Positions 34,366-43,283 of a DNA stretch of 64,000 nt are shown piece by piece; position 1 is the first letter of the stretch, and the number at the start of each line of letters is the position of its first letter. Below the pieces are notes generated by a model. The model saw nothing but the letters and a program-made list of their open reading frames with translations, searched no databases and had not been told where the DNA came from. The DNA lies in contig NZ_JACWFG010000010.1 of the NCBI RefSeq assembly GCF_019749295.1, forward strand, positions 1 to 64,000. The letters are read 5' to 3'. This DNA is from Neobacillus niacini. Lineage in GTDB: Bacteria > Bacillota > Bacilli > Bacillales > Cytobacillaceae. Both the position numbers and the translations under genes were made by a program.

Positions 34366-35298
34366 TTACACGCTCTTTGCATTTGTGGCTACTGCAGATA
34401 TTTTTCGTTTCTTTAGCATCTGACGAATATTAGAGATACTAAAGATTCCTAATGCAATCCAGATAAATGTAAAGGTAACGGCATGGTCCTTCGTAAAGGA
34501 CTCTCCGTAAATAAGTACTCCAAGGAGTAAACTAATGGTCGGAGCTATATATTGTAAGAAGCCAACCAAGTAGAGTGGAATCTTTTGTGCTCCAATTCCA
34601 AACCATAAAAGCGGCAGTGCTGTAGCGATACCAGATCCTATTAAAAATAGATCATCTTTTAAGGATCCGGTCGCGAAGCTTTGCTGACCATTTACACCTA
34701 AATATGCTAAAAACAATAAAGCAAAAGGTACTATAAATAATGTCTCCAATAACAAGCCTAAAATAGAGTCTACTTTTATAAGTTTTTTTGACAGACCATA
34801 AAAACCGAAGGATAAGGCTAATATCAGCGCAATCCATGGGAAAGTTCCAAGTGATAGCGTCATATAAACGACACCGATACCGGCTACCACAAATGAGATT
34901 GCCTGCCAGGCATTCATTTTTTCACCTAAAACAAAAACCCCTAACAAAACGGCAACAAGTGGATTAATAAAGTAGCCTAAGCTAGCCTCCACGATATGGT
35001 TACTGTTCACAGCAAATATATAAACGAACCAGTTAATACTAATTAATAGCGAAGCAAGAAAAAGTCCCAGCCATGTTTTTTTCTGTTTCATTTGAACTTG
35101 AAAAAAGTTTTTTAATAGTTTTCTCTTCAAAATGCCCACTATTAGTAAAACAAAAATAAATGACCAAATAACTCGATGTGCTAAAATTTCAAGTGCGGTA
35201 ACTTGGTCTATAAATTTCCAGTAGATAGGTAGTACTCCCCAAAAAATATACGCTCCAGCAGTATAGTAAATACCTTTTGTATGTTGTTCACGTTCCAT
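34366..35298 (-). CDS. rarD: RarD-type EamA family transporter
   Basis: A 310-residue ten-helix drug/metabolite transporter. The N-terminal GAYIFWGVLPIYWKF and the LEILAHRVIWSF segment are hallmarks of the RarD subgroup. The open frame extends to 35355, but the ATG at 35298 has GGTGA seven bases ahead and starts at the canonical family N-terminus. Physiological substrate unknown. It diverges from the VWA lipoprotein gene. Confidence 0.9.
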   Translation of the reverse strand: MEREQHTKGIYYTAGAYIFWGVLPIYWKFIDQVTALEILAHRVIWSFIFVLLIVGILKRKLLKNFFQVQMKQKKTWLGLFLASLLISINWFVYIFAVNSNHIVEASLGYFINPLVAVLLGVFVLGEKMNAWQAISFVVAGIGVVYMTLSLGTFPWIALILALSFGFYGLSKKLIKVDSILGLLLETLFIVPFALLFLAYLGVNGQQSFATGSLKDDLFLIGSGIATALPLLWFGIGAQKIPLYLVGFLQYIAPTISLLLGVLIYGESFTKDHAVTFTFIWIALGIFSISNIRQMLKKRKISAVATNAKSV

Positions 35299-35522
35299 TT
35301 CTAATTCACCTAGTTTCTGTTTTATCGTTGTTGGTAAACACTCTAAAAAGCACATGTAATTATATCACACTATTCTTTTTATACCAGGATTAAAACACTT
35401 CTCAATTACTGTAAATTTACCATTACCAATGACTCATTAACAGGATGTATCTTCATGTTAAACTTTATAAGAATGTTTTTTACCAACAAATACATAATTG
35501 TACGAGCAAGAGGAGGATATGT

Positions 35523-36920
35523 GTGAAGAAACATAGCTTTTTATTATTGCTGCTTTTTTCGTTTGTCCTGACGGCATGCAGTAATGAAAAAGATCATGTG
35601 ACAACCGAACCTGCTGTGAAGGAAGAAACGCAGGAAAGCAGGTTAGAAGATATTGAGAAAATAAATTTAGAAGTGTCCAAAGAAGCACTGACAAATCTCC
35701 CACCTGGGAGCATGATGGCAGATTTATCATATGAAGAAGATAGTAAAGAAATAGGCAATTCTATTCCTGAAATGGATCCTGAAATTAAAAACCAATTACC
35801 ATCACAGCTAGAACAATTGACAAAAGAATCGGATGATTTGGATACGATAAAAAAAGGATTGCTTGGCCTGCTTGCCAGTCCCCATTATAAGCAGGTTATT
35901 GAAAGCAGCATGGCCTATCAACCAAATTTTGAAGAACCCTACCTGCCAGATCCGACCAGGTCCGATGTTGACGAAGAAGTGGCGGCTAATAAAAAGGCAA
36001 TCATCTTACTCGATGCCAGTTCGAGTATGCTCCTGCAATCAGATGGCAGAGTAAAAATGGACATTGCCAAGGATGCTGTTAAAAGCTTTGCCCAAACAAT
36101 CGGCCAATCGAGCGAGGTTTCCCTCGTCGTCTATGGACATAAAGGCTCGGAGAATGATGAAGATATGTTTGAATCATGCTCAGGTATTGAGGAGCTTTAT
36201 CCAATGGGTAAGTATTCAAAACAAGATTTCCATGAAGCGGTTGATTCATTTGAAAGTAAAGGTTGGACACCACTAGCAGGTGCCATACAAAAAGCTGCAG
36301 AAATGAGCAGTAATTATCTGGAAGGAACAACCATTTATATTGTCAGTGACGGAGCTGAAACCTGTGGCGGCGACCCTATTCAGGCAAGCAGAGATTTGGC
36401 TGCAAAAAACAGCAGCAATACCGTCAACATCATAGGCTTTGATGTTGATAGCAAAACAGAAGATCAATTGAAAGCTGTTGCTGAGGCAGGAAATGGAGAG
36501 TACTTTAAAGCTGACAATCCGGAAGAATTGAAAAATACCATCCAATACGAATGGCTCCCCGCTACACTCGATCTTGCCTGGGCCTTTACCATGGCACCCG
36601 ATGGCTGGGAGTTAGGTGATGAGTACAAAATTGGGGAACAGTATCCATTACAGGTATGGACCATTGGCAGACGCGAATCACAGCGCTTAAGTGATGCAAT
36701 AAGTATAATGGGCGAAAACAAATGGATTACAGAAGAACAGCAGAATGAACTAAGAGATTGGGCAATGGAACGAAGTGAAGCAATAAAAGAAGTCTATTAT
36801 GAAATGTACAAGGATAATCGAGAAGAAGCCGACGCAAAAAGCAAGGAAATTAGGCAGCGAGTCGATGAATGGGTTGAAAAGATGAAAGCTTTGAAAAAGG
36901 AACGTGGAGATATTTGGTAG
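35523..36920 (+). CDS. VWA domain lipoprotein
   Basis: A 465-residue surface lipoprotein: lipobox LTAC near residue 16, an acidic linker, then a von Willebrand A domain. The MIDAS motif is LLDASSSML near residue 158 and the later metal contact is SDGAETCGG. The C-terminal ~80 residues are charged and helical. The frame is open from 35445, but AGGAGG at 35511-35516 directs the GTG at 35523. Two cysteines in the VWA part (SCSG, ETCGG) could form a disulfide. Likely a metal-dependent adhesion or assembly protein on the cell surface. Confidence 0.85.
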   Translation: MKKHSFLLLLLFSFVLTACSNEKDHVTTEPAVKEETQESRLEDIEKINLEVSKEALTNLPPGSMMADLSYEEDSKEIGNSIPEMDPEIKNQLPSQLEQLTKESDDLDTIKKGLLGLLASPHYKQVIESSMAYQPNFEEPYLPDPTRSDVDEEVAANKKAIILLDASSSMLLQSDGRVKMDIAKDAVKSFAQTIGQSSEVSLVVYGHKGSENDEDMFESCSGIEELYPMGKYSKQDFHEAVDSFESKGWTPLAGAIQKAAEMSSNYLEGTTIYIVSDGAETCGGDPIQASRDLAAKNSSNTVNIIGFDVDSKTEDQLKAVAEAGNGEYFKADNPEELKNTIQYEWLPATLDLAWAFTMAPDGWELGDEYKIGEQYPLQVWTIGRRESQRLSDAISIMGENKWITEEQQNELRDWAMERSEAIKEVYYEMYKDNREEADAKSKEIRQRVDEWVEKMKALKKERGDIW

Positions 36921-36955
36921 GCAGGAATAGATGTTACCGGTTTATACCAAAATGG

Positions 36956-36990
36956 AAAAATGCTGCAGCAAAAATTAGCTGCAGCATTTT
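36956..36990. terminator. bidirectional terminator
   Basis: AAAATGCTGCAGC/GCTGCAGCATTTT with an eight-base loop between the convergent VWA and terC genes. Confidence 0.9.
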
Positions 36991-37008
36991 CCGTTTATTA
37001 CTCTATTC

Positions 37009-37767
37009 TTAATGAGAGTACTTTTCTGCTCTCGATTTGCGAATATAATGGATAATGAATGTCACTATAAATGATAAAACTAAGAAACCAATAAATATTT
37101 CATTTGCAATGTGAATATCCACCAAGGTTAGTCCCATTTTAATTGCTATAAAAGTAATCAAAATATATGCAGTTGTTTCAAGCTCAGGTACTCTGTCCAT
37201 TAAAGCAATGAAGAACGTTGCCACACCCCTCATGAGCAGGATTCCAATCATTCCTCCAAGTAAGATGACCCATACTTCCTCAGACACGGCAAGTGCAGTC
37301 AAAATACTATCGACAGAAAAGGCTAAATCCATAAGCTCTACCGAGATAACCGTTGCCCAGAAGAAACCAAAGGTCTTCACCAGCCAGCCTTTTGGCTGTA
37401 CTTGTTCTTCCGCTTCTGCTTCCTTGTGAAGGAGTTTGTCTTTAAAGAATTTAACAGCAAGCCACAACAGGTAAAGGGCACCGATTAATTTAATCCACCA
37501 TAATTTTATTAAAAATGTTCCTAAGCCGATGAAAATAAATCGGAATATATATGCTCCCCAAAGTCCATATACCAATGCTTTCTTTTGCTGTTCTTTTGGC
37601 AGTGGCTTTACAAATGCAGACAATACCAACGCATTATCCGCGGATAATATACATTCTAGAACAGCTAATGAAAGGATTAACCCCCAAGCTTTTGGTGAGG
37701 TTAACACCTCCGCCCACATATGCCAATCCAGCATTGCTGCATAGGTTGATACAATTCCTTCCCACAT
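37009..37767 (-). CDS. TerC family integral membrane protein
   Basis: A 252-residue membrane protein of the TerC family with about seven helices. The conserved acidic motifs in helices are LECILSADNALVLSAF (about 38-53) and VELMDLAFSVDSILTAL. In Bacillus such proteins (YceF, YkoY) export manganese, often to metalate secreted enzymes. No yybP-ykoY manganese riboswitch is seen upstream. The start region is duplicated (see 37765-37818). A MarR gene precedes it on the same strand. Confidence 0.9.
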   Translation of the reverse strand: MWEGIVSTYAAMLDWHMWAEVLTSPKAWGLILSLAVLECILSADNALVLSAFVKPLPKEQQKKALVYGLWGAYIFRFIFIGLGTFLIKLWWIKLIGALYLLWLAVKFFKDKLLHKEAEAEEQVQPKGWLVKTFGFFWATVISVELMDLAFSVDSILTALAVSEEVWVILLGGMIGILLMRGVATFFIALMDRVPELETTAYILITFIAIKMGLTLVDIHIANEIFIGFLVLSFIVTFIIHYIRKSRAEKYSH

Positions 37768-37818
37768 TATGCATTTCTCCTTTTAGTTTTACACTCTAGA
37801 CTCATTATGCATTTCTTC
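37765..37818 (-). repeat. duplicated start region ahead of terC with a 12-codon upstream ORF
   Basis: CATTATGCATTTCT occurs at 37765-37778 and again at 37803-37816. Each copy contains a ribosome site and start codon in the minus-strand sense. The upstream copy opens a 12-codon ORF whose TAA overlaps the terC ATG as TAATG. This could be translational coupling or simple duplication. Confidence 0.45.
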
Positions 37819-37839
37819 CTTATCATTTAGTCACAATCC

Positions 37840-38277
37840 TTATTCCATTTTTTCCAGCAAGGTATTTAATTTTTTGAGACCATTGATGATTTCGTTCAAC
37901 GATTGCTCTGTTTCCCCTTGAATGGAATTGGAAATTTTCTCGATTAATTCTTGATTAACTTCGTCTACCACAGTTTTTCCCTTTTCTGAGAGAGCAACCT
38001 TTACCACTCGCTCATCTCCTTCATCTCTTACACGTACAATAAGGCCTTTACCTTCGAGCTTCTTACACATTGTAGATATATTGGTTCCGGCAATATGCAG
38101 CCTGCTGGCTAAACTGCCGATTGTATGCGAACCATGCTGCTCTATTTCTAAAAGAATTCTCCCCTGTAATGTGGTAATCCCATGGTGGTCACATAGAGTA
38201 ATAATTAAATTATTTGTTCTTTCATTTATTTGCCTTGTATATCTCCAAAGGATATTTTTAAAATCAATTACATCCAT
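37840..38277 (-). CDS. MarR family transcriptional regulator
   Basis: A 145-residue winged-helix regulator: helix-turn-helix in about 50-75 (HTIGSLASRLHIAGTNIST) and the wing RVRDEGDERVVKVALSEKG. It has no obvious redox cysteine apart from one in the DNA-binding part. It lies 73 bases upstream of terC on the same strand and may share its transcript. Very AT-rich, partly symmetrical sequence at 38300-38335 could hold the operator, but no clean palindrome stands out. Confidence 0.9.
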   Translation of the reverse strand: MDVIDFKNILWRYTRQINERTNNLIITLCDHHGITTLQGRILLEIEQHGSHTIGSLASRLHIAGTNISTMCKKLEGKGLIVRVRDEGDERVVKVALSEKGKTVVDEVNQELIEKISNSIQGETEQSLNEIINGLKKLNTLLEKME

Positions 38278-38417
38278 AGGTGCCTCCTGTTGACTATATT
38301 TTATATTATATATGATTTATATATATTATAGATTATAGCGTTATTTTTTTCAACCAATGCCAAGAAGGTTGATTACATAAGTAGCCAACCTTCATAACTG
38401 GATTTCTATGATGTGAA

Positions 38418-38774
38418 TTAATGAAAAATTATATCTTTGTAGTAAATAAATGTTGAAATACCCGCAATAATTGTATAGCCAATCGCAACATATAAGGAAG
38501 GTGTTGCCTTAAAACTTTGTTCATTCTTGTCTATTTTCGTCAAAACCTCCACTTGTAGGTCATTATCTTGATTACCACTTTGAAGTTTTGAGTTAGCGAA
38601 TTCCGATGCAATTCCTCCAGAAGAATTAAAAAACCTTATAATAATTATTGCCGCAGTTCCTGTTAAGATAGACCAATCGAGAAAATGGTTATTAAATAGT
38701 TTTGCAATTCCCCAATTAGCCATAACAATAAGAATTAATGAAATAACAGACCAAACAATCTTCTTCATCCTCAA
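38418..38774 (-). CDS. hypothetical membrane protein, 118 aa
   Basis: A 118-residue protein with three hydrophobic segments (about 6-25, 32-48, 94-112) and a polar Gln/Asp-rich loop between the last two. I do not recognise the family. A GAAGGTTG/CAACCTTC hairpin at 38364-38393 could end its transcript. Divergent from nhaC. Confidence 0.6.
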   Translation of the reverse strand: MRMKKIVWSVISLILIVMANWGIAKLFNNHFLDWSILTGTAAIIIIRFFNSSGGIASEFANSKLQSGNQDNDLQVEVLTKIDKNEQSFKATPSLYVAIGYTIIAGISTFIYYKDIIFH

Positions 38775-38828
38775 TCCCCTCCCATTTATTCCCTAAAATA
38801 AATATACCATATATTAACAAAGTCTAAT

Positions 38829-38883
38829 GGCATTAATACCGACCAAACCAGTTATCTTGTTAATGTGCAAGTTGATTAATGCC
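38829..38883. other. structured intergenic segment upstream of nhaC
   Basis: GGCATTAAT at 38829-38837 pairs with ATTAATGCC at 38875-38883, enclosing an inner CTTG/CAAG hairpin. It sits between divergent genes. It could be a regulator site pair or part of an RNA leader. No match to a known riboswitch is apparent. Confidence 0.35.
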
Positions 38884-38985
38884 GTATTTATCATTTCAAT
38901 ATCAATGAAAATACATGTAGATACTATGTTATGGAAACAATATAAGAATATGTAGAATGACGATATCAAGAAGGAGGAAGATGTT

Positions 38986-40407
38986 TTGGAACATACTTGG
39001 CTTTCTCTTTTGCCTTTTATCATTGTTATTGCTATGTCGATCTGGTTAAAAAATATCTTACCTGGTCTAGTTGTCGGACTAGTGGTTGGTTCTTTAATTT
39101 TTACCTCGGACTTATTAGATGGAACTATCCAAAGTGTTTCCTATATGGTCACCACCCTCTCGGATGAGACCAATATTAAAATTATCGGTTTTCTATACTT
39201 GTTTGGCGGTCTGGTAGGAATGATGAACATATCTGGAGGAATTAAAGGTTTTTCAGAATGGGTTGGGACGAAGATAAAGAATGAACGCGGGCTGCTTGGG
39301 CTGATTTGGCTTACCCTCCCTTTTACCTTTATGATGCCAATGTTTCGAATCATGATGATTGGACCTGTCGTCAAATCCCTTGCGAAAAAAATGAATGTCT
39401 CGAAACAAAAGGTCGGTCTGACGATGGACATTTCAACTGAATCCGTTATCGTTCTTTTACCCGTCGCTACAGCATTTGTTGGTTTCATGGTGTCGTTAGT
39501 GGAAGGCAGTATCCGAGATTTGGATTTTGGAATGTCACCCTATGAAGTATTTTTACTAAGTATTCTATTTAACTTCTTTGCCATTGCCACGCTCTTCATC
39601 GGATTAATCCAAACCTTTTGGAACCGAGGTAAAAAGGATACACATGTAAAAGGTGCTCAAGAACAGCTTGAAGAGGAAGAGCATGAATTTCACCGAATCG
39701 GCATTAAGAAAGAATTATCGATGGTAAAAGCACAGCCTTGGAACTTGATTGTTCCTGTTTTTTTACTTTTAGGCTTATCACTTTTGTTGTTGTGGCAGGA
39801 TGGAAAAAGTAAAGGAGCAAAAACGGTATTTGACGCTTTTTCAATTGCTGATGCCACCTTTGTTATGCTCCTCGCTGTCTTTATCACACTTATTCTATCG
39901 TTCGTTTTTTATATTATTAGACGTCAGCATCTAAGCGAACTATTGTACCATTTCTATGATGGCGGGAATCAAATGATGGAGGCAATTAGTTTGCTTGTCT
40001 TGATATGGTCCTTAACCCTTTCAGCAGAGGACCTGGGTTTTTCAAGCTTTATTAGTTCAACCTTAGGGGCATTTTTACCAGCTTGGTTAACCCCGGCTAC
40101 GATTTTCCTGTTAGGTTCTGTTGTGGGCTACTTTATTGGATCCTCTTGGGGAACATGGGGACTATTTATGCCATTGGGCGTTAGTTTGGCGGTCTCAACC
40201 GGTGCGTCGATTCCGTTAACTGTAGGTGCTGTGTTTGCCAGTGGAGCCTTTGGGGCACTGGCTTCACCTTTAGGAGATACCACCATTACAACTGCTTCCA
40301 TTATGGATCTGCCAATTGTTGAGTATGCAAAATATAAATTGAAGGTTTCTCTCATTGGAGGAGTCATTTCAATCGTTTTCTATCTTGCTGTTGCCTTCTT
40401 TATATGA
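38986..40407 (+). CDS. NhaC-type Na+/H+ antiporter family protein
   Basis: A 473-residue transporter with about eleven or twelve membrane segments in the NhaC/ion-transporter family, seen in the FIGSSWGTWGLFMPLGVSLA and ASPLGDTTITTASIMDLP regions. The first codon is TTG at 38986, correctly spaced from AAGGAGGAAG; an ATG five bases upstream is out of frame. Members exchange sodium or malate/lactate. Six bases after its stop begins the 52-bp repeat array. Confidence 0.85.
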   Translation: MEHTWLSLLPFIIVIAMSIWLKNILPGLVVGLVVGSLIFTSDLLDGTIQSVSYMVTTLSDETNIKIIGFLYLFGGLVGMMNISGGIKGFSEWVGTKIKNERGLLGLIWLTLPFTFMMPMFRIMMIGPVVKSLAKKMNVSKQKVGLTMDISTESVIVLLPVATAFVGFMVSLVEGSIRDLDFGMSPYEVFLLSILFNFFAIATLFIGLIQTFWNRGKKDTHVKGAQEQLEEEEHEFHRIGIKKELSMVKAQPWNLIVPVFLLLGLSLLLLWQDGKSKGAKTVFDAFSIADATFVMLLAVFITLILSFVFYIIRRQHLSELLYHFYDGGNQMMEAISLLVLIWSLTLSAEDLGFSSFISSTLGAFLPAWLTPATIFLLGSVVGYFIGSSWGTWGLFMPLGVSLAVSTGASIPLTVGAVFASGAFGALASPLGDTTITTASIMDLPIVEYAKYKLKVSLIGGVISIVFYLAVAFFI

Positions 40408-40412
40408 CTTGT

Positions 40413-40812
40413 GGACAAATCTCAGTTGGCTCCTCAAAGATTTGTCCCTCAGAGAAGGTCTTAAAGACAAATCTCTGTTAGCTCCTCAAAGCTTTGTCCT
40501 TCATAGAAGGTCTTAAAGACAAATCTCTGTTAGCTCCTTTAAGATTTGTCCTTCATAGAGGGTCTTAAGGACAAATCTCTGTCGGCTCCTTATAGATTTG
40601 TCCTTCATAGAGAGTCTTAAGGACAAATCTCTGTTGGCTCCTTATAGATTTGTCCTTCATAGAGGGTCTTAAAGACAAATCTCTGTTGGCTCCTTATAGA
40701 TTTGTCCTTCATAGAGGGTCTTAAGGACAAATCTCTGTTGGCTCCTTATAGATTTGTCCTTCATAGAGGGTCTTAAGGACAAATCTCTGTTGGCTACTCA
40801 AAGATTTGTTCT
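40413..40812. repeat. tandem array of eight 52-bp hairpin repeats (array A)
   Basis: Units begin at 40413, 40465, 40517, 40569, 40621, 40673, 40725 and 40777 (the last partial), a strict 52-base step. Each contains GGACAAATCT and its complement AGATTTGTCC about 15 bases apart, then a 17-base linker ending GGTCTTAA. Central units are nearly identical and the outer ones more diverged. It fills most of the gene-free stretch 40408-40873, between the converging nhaC and a small spore-type gene. No open frame of interest runs through it. Confidence 0.95.
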
Positions 40813-40848
40813 CTATTAAGGGAAAGTCTAAGAATTTTTCAAAATCGA

Positions 40849-40875
40849 GAAAAAAAACACTCTGAGTGGTTTTTT
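40849..40875. terminator. short terminator hairpin
   Basis: A run of A, a small CACTC/GTGG stem and a run of T. Both strands carry T-runs. It overlaps the stop of the small minus-strand gene at 40874-41032. Confidence 0.55.
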
Positions 40876-41032
40876 AATCTTGCATTGCTCCAGCCTCTCG
40901 GGAAGTCATAGCACCTTGTCCCTGGCTAACATCTTTTTGAATTTGTTGTTTTACCTTTTGTGGGTCCGTTCCCGCAAACTGTGGATTCATGATAGACCCT
41001 AAATTCTTTTTAGCTTGTTGATCCTGCTGCAT
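40874..41032 (-). CDS. 52-aa small protein, SASP-like
   Basis: A short ORF from ATG 41032 to TAA 40874 behind a strong GAGGAGG. It is Gln-rich, with FAGTDPQKVKQQIQKD in the middle and MTSREAGAMQD at the end. The middle resembles the repeat of gamma-type small acid-soluble spore proteins, but the GPR protease site is not evident. No cysteine or hydrophobic segment. A spore-associated role is an inference from composition. Confidence 0.6.
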   Translation of the reverse strand: MQQDQQAKKNLGSIMNPQFAGTDPQKVKQQIQKDVSQGQGAMTSREAGAMQD

Positions 41033-41089
41033 CCTTGACCTCCTCAATCTTGGTATACCCTTCTTATTATTTACAGAAATCTAGCAAAT

Positions 41090-41779
41090 TTAATCTAGTT
41101 GATCCCGAAACAAATCAATATATAAATTTCCATTTGTCCCTACGACAGCATAGGAAATGTCCTTAACAGCCAGGTTCCTTTTCTTGAGCTCTTTCATTAA
41201 CCAATCTTCACTATAGGAATAATTAGATAAGTTATCGTATAAAATATTCCCATCATAAACCAGTTCTACCGGTACTGTTACCGCGGTGGGTACTATCCGT
41301 AAATCCTGCTTGGTGGTATTTTGGTATTGTGTTTTTTTTAATACAGAGAGTGAGCCATTCACCTCTAAAATAGCACACTCCACCTCATCAATGTTGAAGA
41401 TATCTTTCCCACGCAAAGCCTGCTTAAGTGTATCGATTGAATACCCCATTTGTTTCATGGACTCTTCGAGAATTTGTCCCTTTTGAATTAACATAGCAGG
41501 TTCACCAGCAATCCATTTTCGGAAACGTTGATTTCGAAACGAAACAAGATTCAATAAAAATGCAACGGCACCCATCATAATGAAGGCAATGATTATATAC
41601 AGGAATTTTATTTTAATATTGAATGCAAGATTTCCAGCAATAGTTCCCATCGTAATGGAAGCGATATAAAGATGGTAGGTTCTCTGGGCAATTGTCTGCT
41701 TACCGAGCAGTTGGACAAATATCCATAATAAAATAAAAGCAGTAAGAGTTCGAAAAATGATTTCAACAGAGTCTAACAT
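41090..41779 (-). CDS. DUF421 (YetF-like) membrane protein
   Basis: A 229-residue protein with three N-terminal membrane helices (about 5-85) and a cytoplasmic two-part alpha/beta DUF421 domain. The run LVSFRNQRFRKWIAGEPAMLIQKG (by position, residues about 78-101) and DIFNIDEVECAILEVNGSLSV are typical. Members affect spore or stress properties in Bacillus, function not settled. Monocistronic. Confidence 0.9.
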   Translation of the reverse strand: MLDSVEIIFRTLTAFILLWIFVQLLGKQTIAQRTYHLYIASITMGTIAGNLAFNIKIKFLYIIIAFIMMGAVAFLLNLVSFRNQRFRKWIAGEPAMLIQKGQILEESMKQMGYSIDTLKQALRGKDIFNIDEVECAILEVNGSLSVLKKTQYQNTTKQDLRIVPTAVTVPVELVYDGNILYDNLSNYSYSEDWLMKELKKRNLAVKDISYAVVGTNGNLYIDLFRDQLD

Positions 41780-41958
41780 CGATGTTCTCCCTTATGGAAT
41801 CCAGAAAGTTCGTTTGTATAGTTTGTTCATAAAGTACGGCCTTTATAATGAAAAAAAACATGTAGTCGTTCTTGGATAAGAAAATCTTTGGTATTAGAGG
41901 TTCAGTGGAGTAAAACAGTTAGTTGAAATAGGTGAAATTTATTATTCAATAATAACAG

Positions 41959-41989
41959 CAAACACGAGCGGATATTCCACTCGTGTTTG
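41959..41989 (-). terminator. terminator of the KinB-like kinase gene
   Basis: CAAACACGAG/CTCGTGTTTG perfect ten-pair stem with an 11-base loop, about 25 bases after the kinase stop. Confidence 0.8.
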
Positions 41990-42014
41990 TTATAATTCCG
42001 CTATTCTCTTTACT

Positions 42015-43265
42015 TTAGTGCATCTGGGGTAAGAGAATAATAAATTCTGTCCCAACACCCTTTTCACTATTCACCTGAATTTTACCTTTGAAAGAACGGA
42101 TAATTTGAAAACTTACCATCATTCCTAACCCTGTCCCACTTTCCTTTAAGGAATAATATGGAGATCCAAGCCGGTCAATTTGCTTTTTTGTCATACCAAT
42201 TCCTTGGTCCTTAATGGTAACCTTTATATATCCATCATCCGTTGATGTACATATAATCCAAACAATACCTCCAACCGGCATAGATTCAATCGCATTTTTC
42301 AAAATATTAATCAAAGACTGGTTCAATTTTTGAGGATTAGCATAAATCCAGCCGGTATCAAGAATATCAATTTTAATCTCAACATTATGATTCAATGTGT
42401 AACTTTGAATGATATTTACAACACGTTGTATTTGATAACCTATATCAATTCTTTCGTTGTTGTAAATTGAGGGTTTTCCAAAAGATAAAAAATCATTAAT
42501 AATTTCATTTGCTCGGTCTAATTCTTCAAGAGATAGATGGATATACTCTCTCTTTTGATCAGGCAGATTAGGTTCGTTTAGCAGCTGCAGAAAGCCGCGA
42601 GTTACCTGCATCGGATTTCTTATTTCATGAGCGAATACACTTGTTAACTCGCCTATAACTCGTAATTTTTCCGAGTTTTGCATTTCTAATCGCAGCTGGT
42701 GTATTTCTCTGATTGATTCAATTAACATAGTGAAGCACCAAGTTACTACTACTGCAAAGATTAGATGAATAACTGGCACTGTAAGATATTCTATGGAGAA
42801 GCCTCTTAAAATACCTAATACAGTTAAGCCTATAAGACAGTAGAAAAAAGAAAGACCTACCGATATTTTTACCCTCATTTCTCTTTTCGAATTTGTAAAT
42901 ACCTTATGAAAATGCAATATGACAGGCAGAGATAACAGTAAAACAAGAACTGTATTATAAAAGCCAATATCAAATCCAAAATAAAGCCGATAAAGAATAA
43001 TAAGTACTGAAAGGATGATTCCTGGAAAAAAACCACCGTATAACGTACCCAGCAATAGAGGAATAATTCTTAACTCCAACCGAGCGTTTTGACCAAAAAC
43101 TACTGGAAAGGACATGCAAGCTATAATTGAGATTCCCCACAAAATAGTCATGATTACTTTTTTATTTTTATCTGTCTTTACTCTCTCTGTGATAAATGTA
43201 TAGTAAATAAATATGGGTATTAGCATAAACGCCAGCTGTAATAAAAAATCCTTTATTATACTCAC
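42015..43265 (-). CDS. KinB-like sensor histidine kinase
   Basis: About six membrane helices in the first 200 residues (5TM-Lyt type sensor) precede a transmitter module: H-box SVFAHEIRNPMQVTRGF, N-box LINILKNAIES, then KDQGIGM and ESGTGLGMMVS. Length of about 416-422 matches B. subtilis KinB (428), a sporulation phosphorelay kinase. The open frame starts with TTG at 43283, but AAAGG spacing slightly favours GTG at 43265. No response regulator is adjacent, as expected for an orphan phosphorelay kinase. Assignment to sporulation is inference. Confidence 0.82.
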   Translation of the reverse strand: MSIIKDFLLQLAFMLIPIFIYYTFITERVKTDKNKKVIMTILWGISIIACMSFPVVFGQNARLELRIIPLLLGTLYGGFFPGIILSVLIILYRLYFGFDIGFYNTVLVLLLSLPVILHFHKVFTNSKREMRVKISVGLSFFYCLIGLTVLGILRGFSIEYLTVPVIHLIFAVVVTWCFTMLIESIREIHQLRLEMQNSEKLRVIGELTSVFAHEIRNPMQVTRGFLQLLNEPNLPDQKREYIHLSLEELDRANEIINDFLSFGKPSIYNNERIDIGYQIQRVVNIIQSYTLNHNVEIKIDILDTGWIYANPQKLNQSLINILKNAIESMPVGGIVWIICTSTDDGYIKVTIKDQGIGMTKKQIDRLGSPYYSLKESGTGLGMMVSFQIIRSFKGKIQVNSEKGVGTEFIILLPQMH

Positions 43266-43283
43266 ATCGCTCGTACCTTTCAA

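Noticed and set aside
37768-37840. yybP-ykoY manganese riboswitch before terC
   Set aside because: The 73-base gap to marR lacks the conserved motifs and is too short.
39141-39488. 115-aa minus-strand frame inside nhaC
   Set aside because: Shadow of the antiporter gene; composition is that of an antisense membrane gene.
40413-40812. CRISPR array
   Set aside because: The 52-base unit is conserved throughout with no variable spacers, it contains an internal hairpin, and there are no cas genes in the window.
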